Source: Planctomycetota bacterium
GTDB taxonomy: Bacteria > Planctomycetota > Phycisphaerae > UBA1845
Direction: 5' to 3'
NCBI GenBank assembly: GCA_022563615.1
Contig: JADFMZ010000242.1
Coordinates: 1 to 5,352 of the forward strand
DNA: 5,352 nucleotides
The notes under the pieces: generated by a model
The model's database searches: none
Told to the model about the DNA's origin: nothing
What the model saw: the letters and a program-made list of their open reading frames with translations, nothing else
Part shown: one piece after another, positions 5,327 to 5,352 of the stretch
Layout: every line of letters starts with the position of its first letter
Position numbering within the stretch: position 1 is the first letter of the stretch
Translations under genes and position numbers: made by a program

Positions 5327-5352
5327 CGCCGGCCCGGTCCATGCTCACACGG

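Noticed and set aside
4794..5348. Minus-strand open frame of 184 codons over nnrD
   Set aside because: It is antisense to a gene with a full set of NAD(P)HX dehydratase motifs and shows no family signature of its own.

Overview
The window is about 60% GC and contains four complete protein genes, two broken gene ends and two copies of a palindromic intergenic repeat. Two things suggest a planctomycete or a related high-GC environmental bacterium. One is the gene neighbourhood. The other is the pair of short hairpin repeats with core GTGTGCCACTGC, a style of intergenic repeat I recall from Planctomycetota genomes. This assignment is inference from memory and was not searched.

Left part (1-2143). 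After an unassigned 177 bases, a strong promoter and operator (TATAAT inside a perfect 10-base inverted repeat) leads into the first 46 codons of an ArsR/SmtB-type repressor. At about 340-353 that gene stops abruptly. From there the sequence belongs to the opposite-strand gene, a radical SAM protein that has itself lost its C-terminal half. Two half-genes meeting tail to tail at one point mean a rearrangement or a chimeric join. Upstream of the radical SAM gene on the minus strand, and overlapping it by 8 bases, is a complete asparagine-synthetase-like ATP-pyrophosphatase (812-2143) without the usual N-terminal glutaminase cysteine. The two probably form a translationally coupled operon of unknown product.

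Middle and right part (2144-5352). A 273-base divergent intergenic region carries the first hairpin-repeat pair. It is followed on the plus strand by tsaD (tRNA t6A37 modification), a second repeat pair in inverted orientation, larB (first step of nickel-pincer cofactor synthesis from nicotinic acid adenine dinucleotide) and a stand-alone ADP-dependent NAD(P)H-hydrate dehydratase (nnrD). larB and nnrD are 40 bases apart and look like one transcription unit. Both act on nicotinamide-type dinucleotides. tsaD is a housekeeping gene that may share the transcript, although the repeat between tsaD and larB could attenuate or process it.

The points most worth a second look are the chimeric junction near 345, the paired inverted repeats bracketing tsaD (one variant keeps its stem by a compensatory change), and the amidotransferase-like/radical SAM gene pair.
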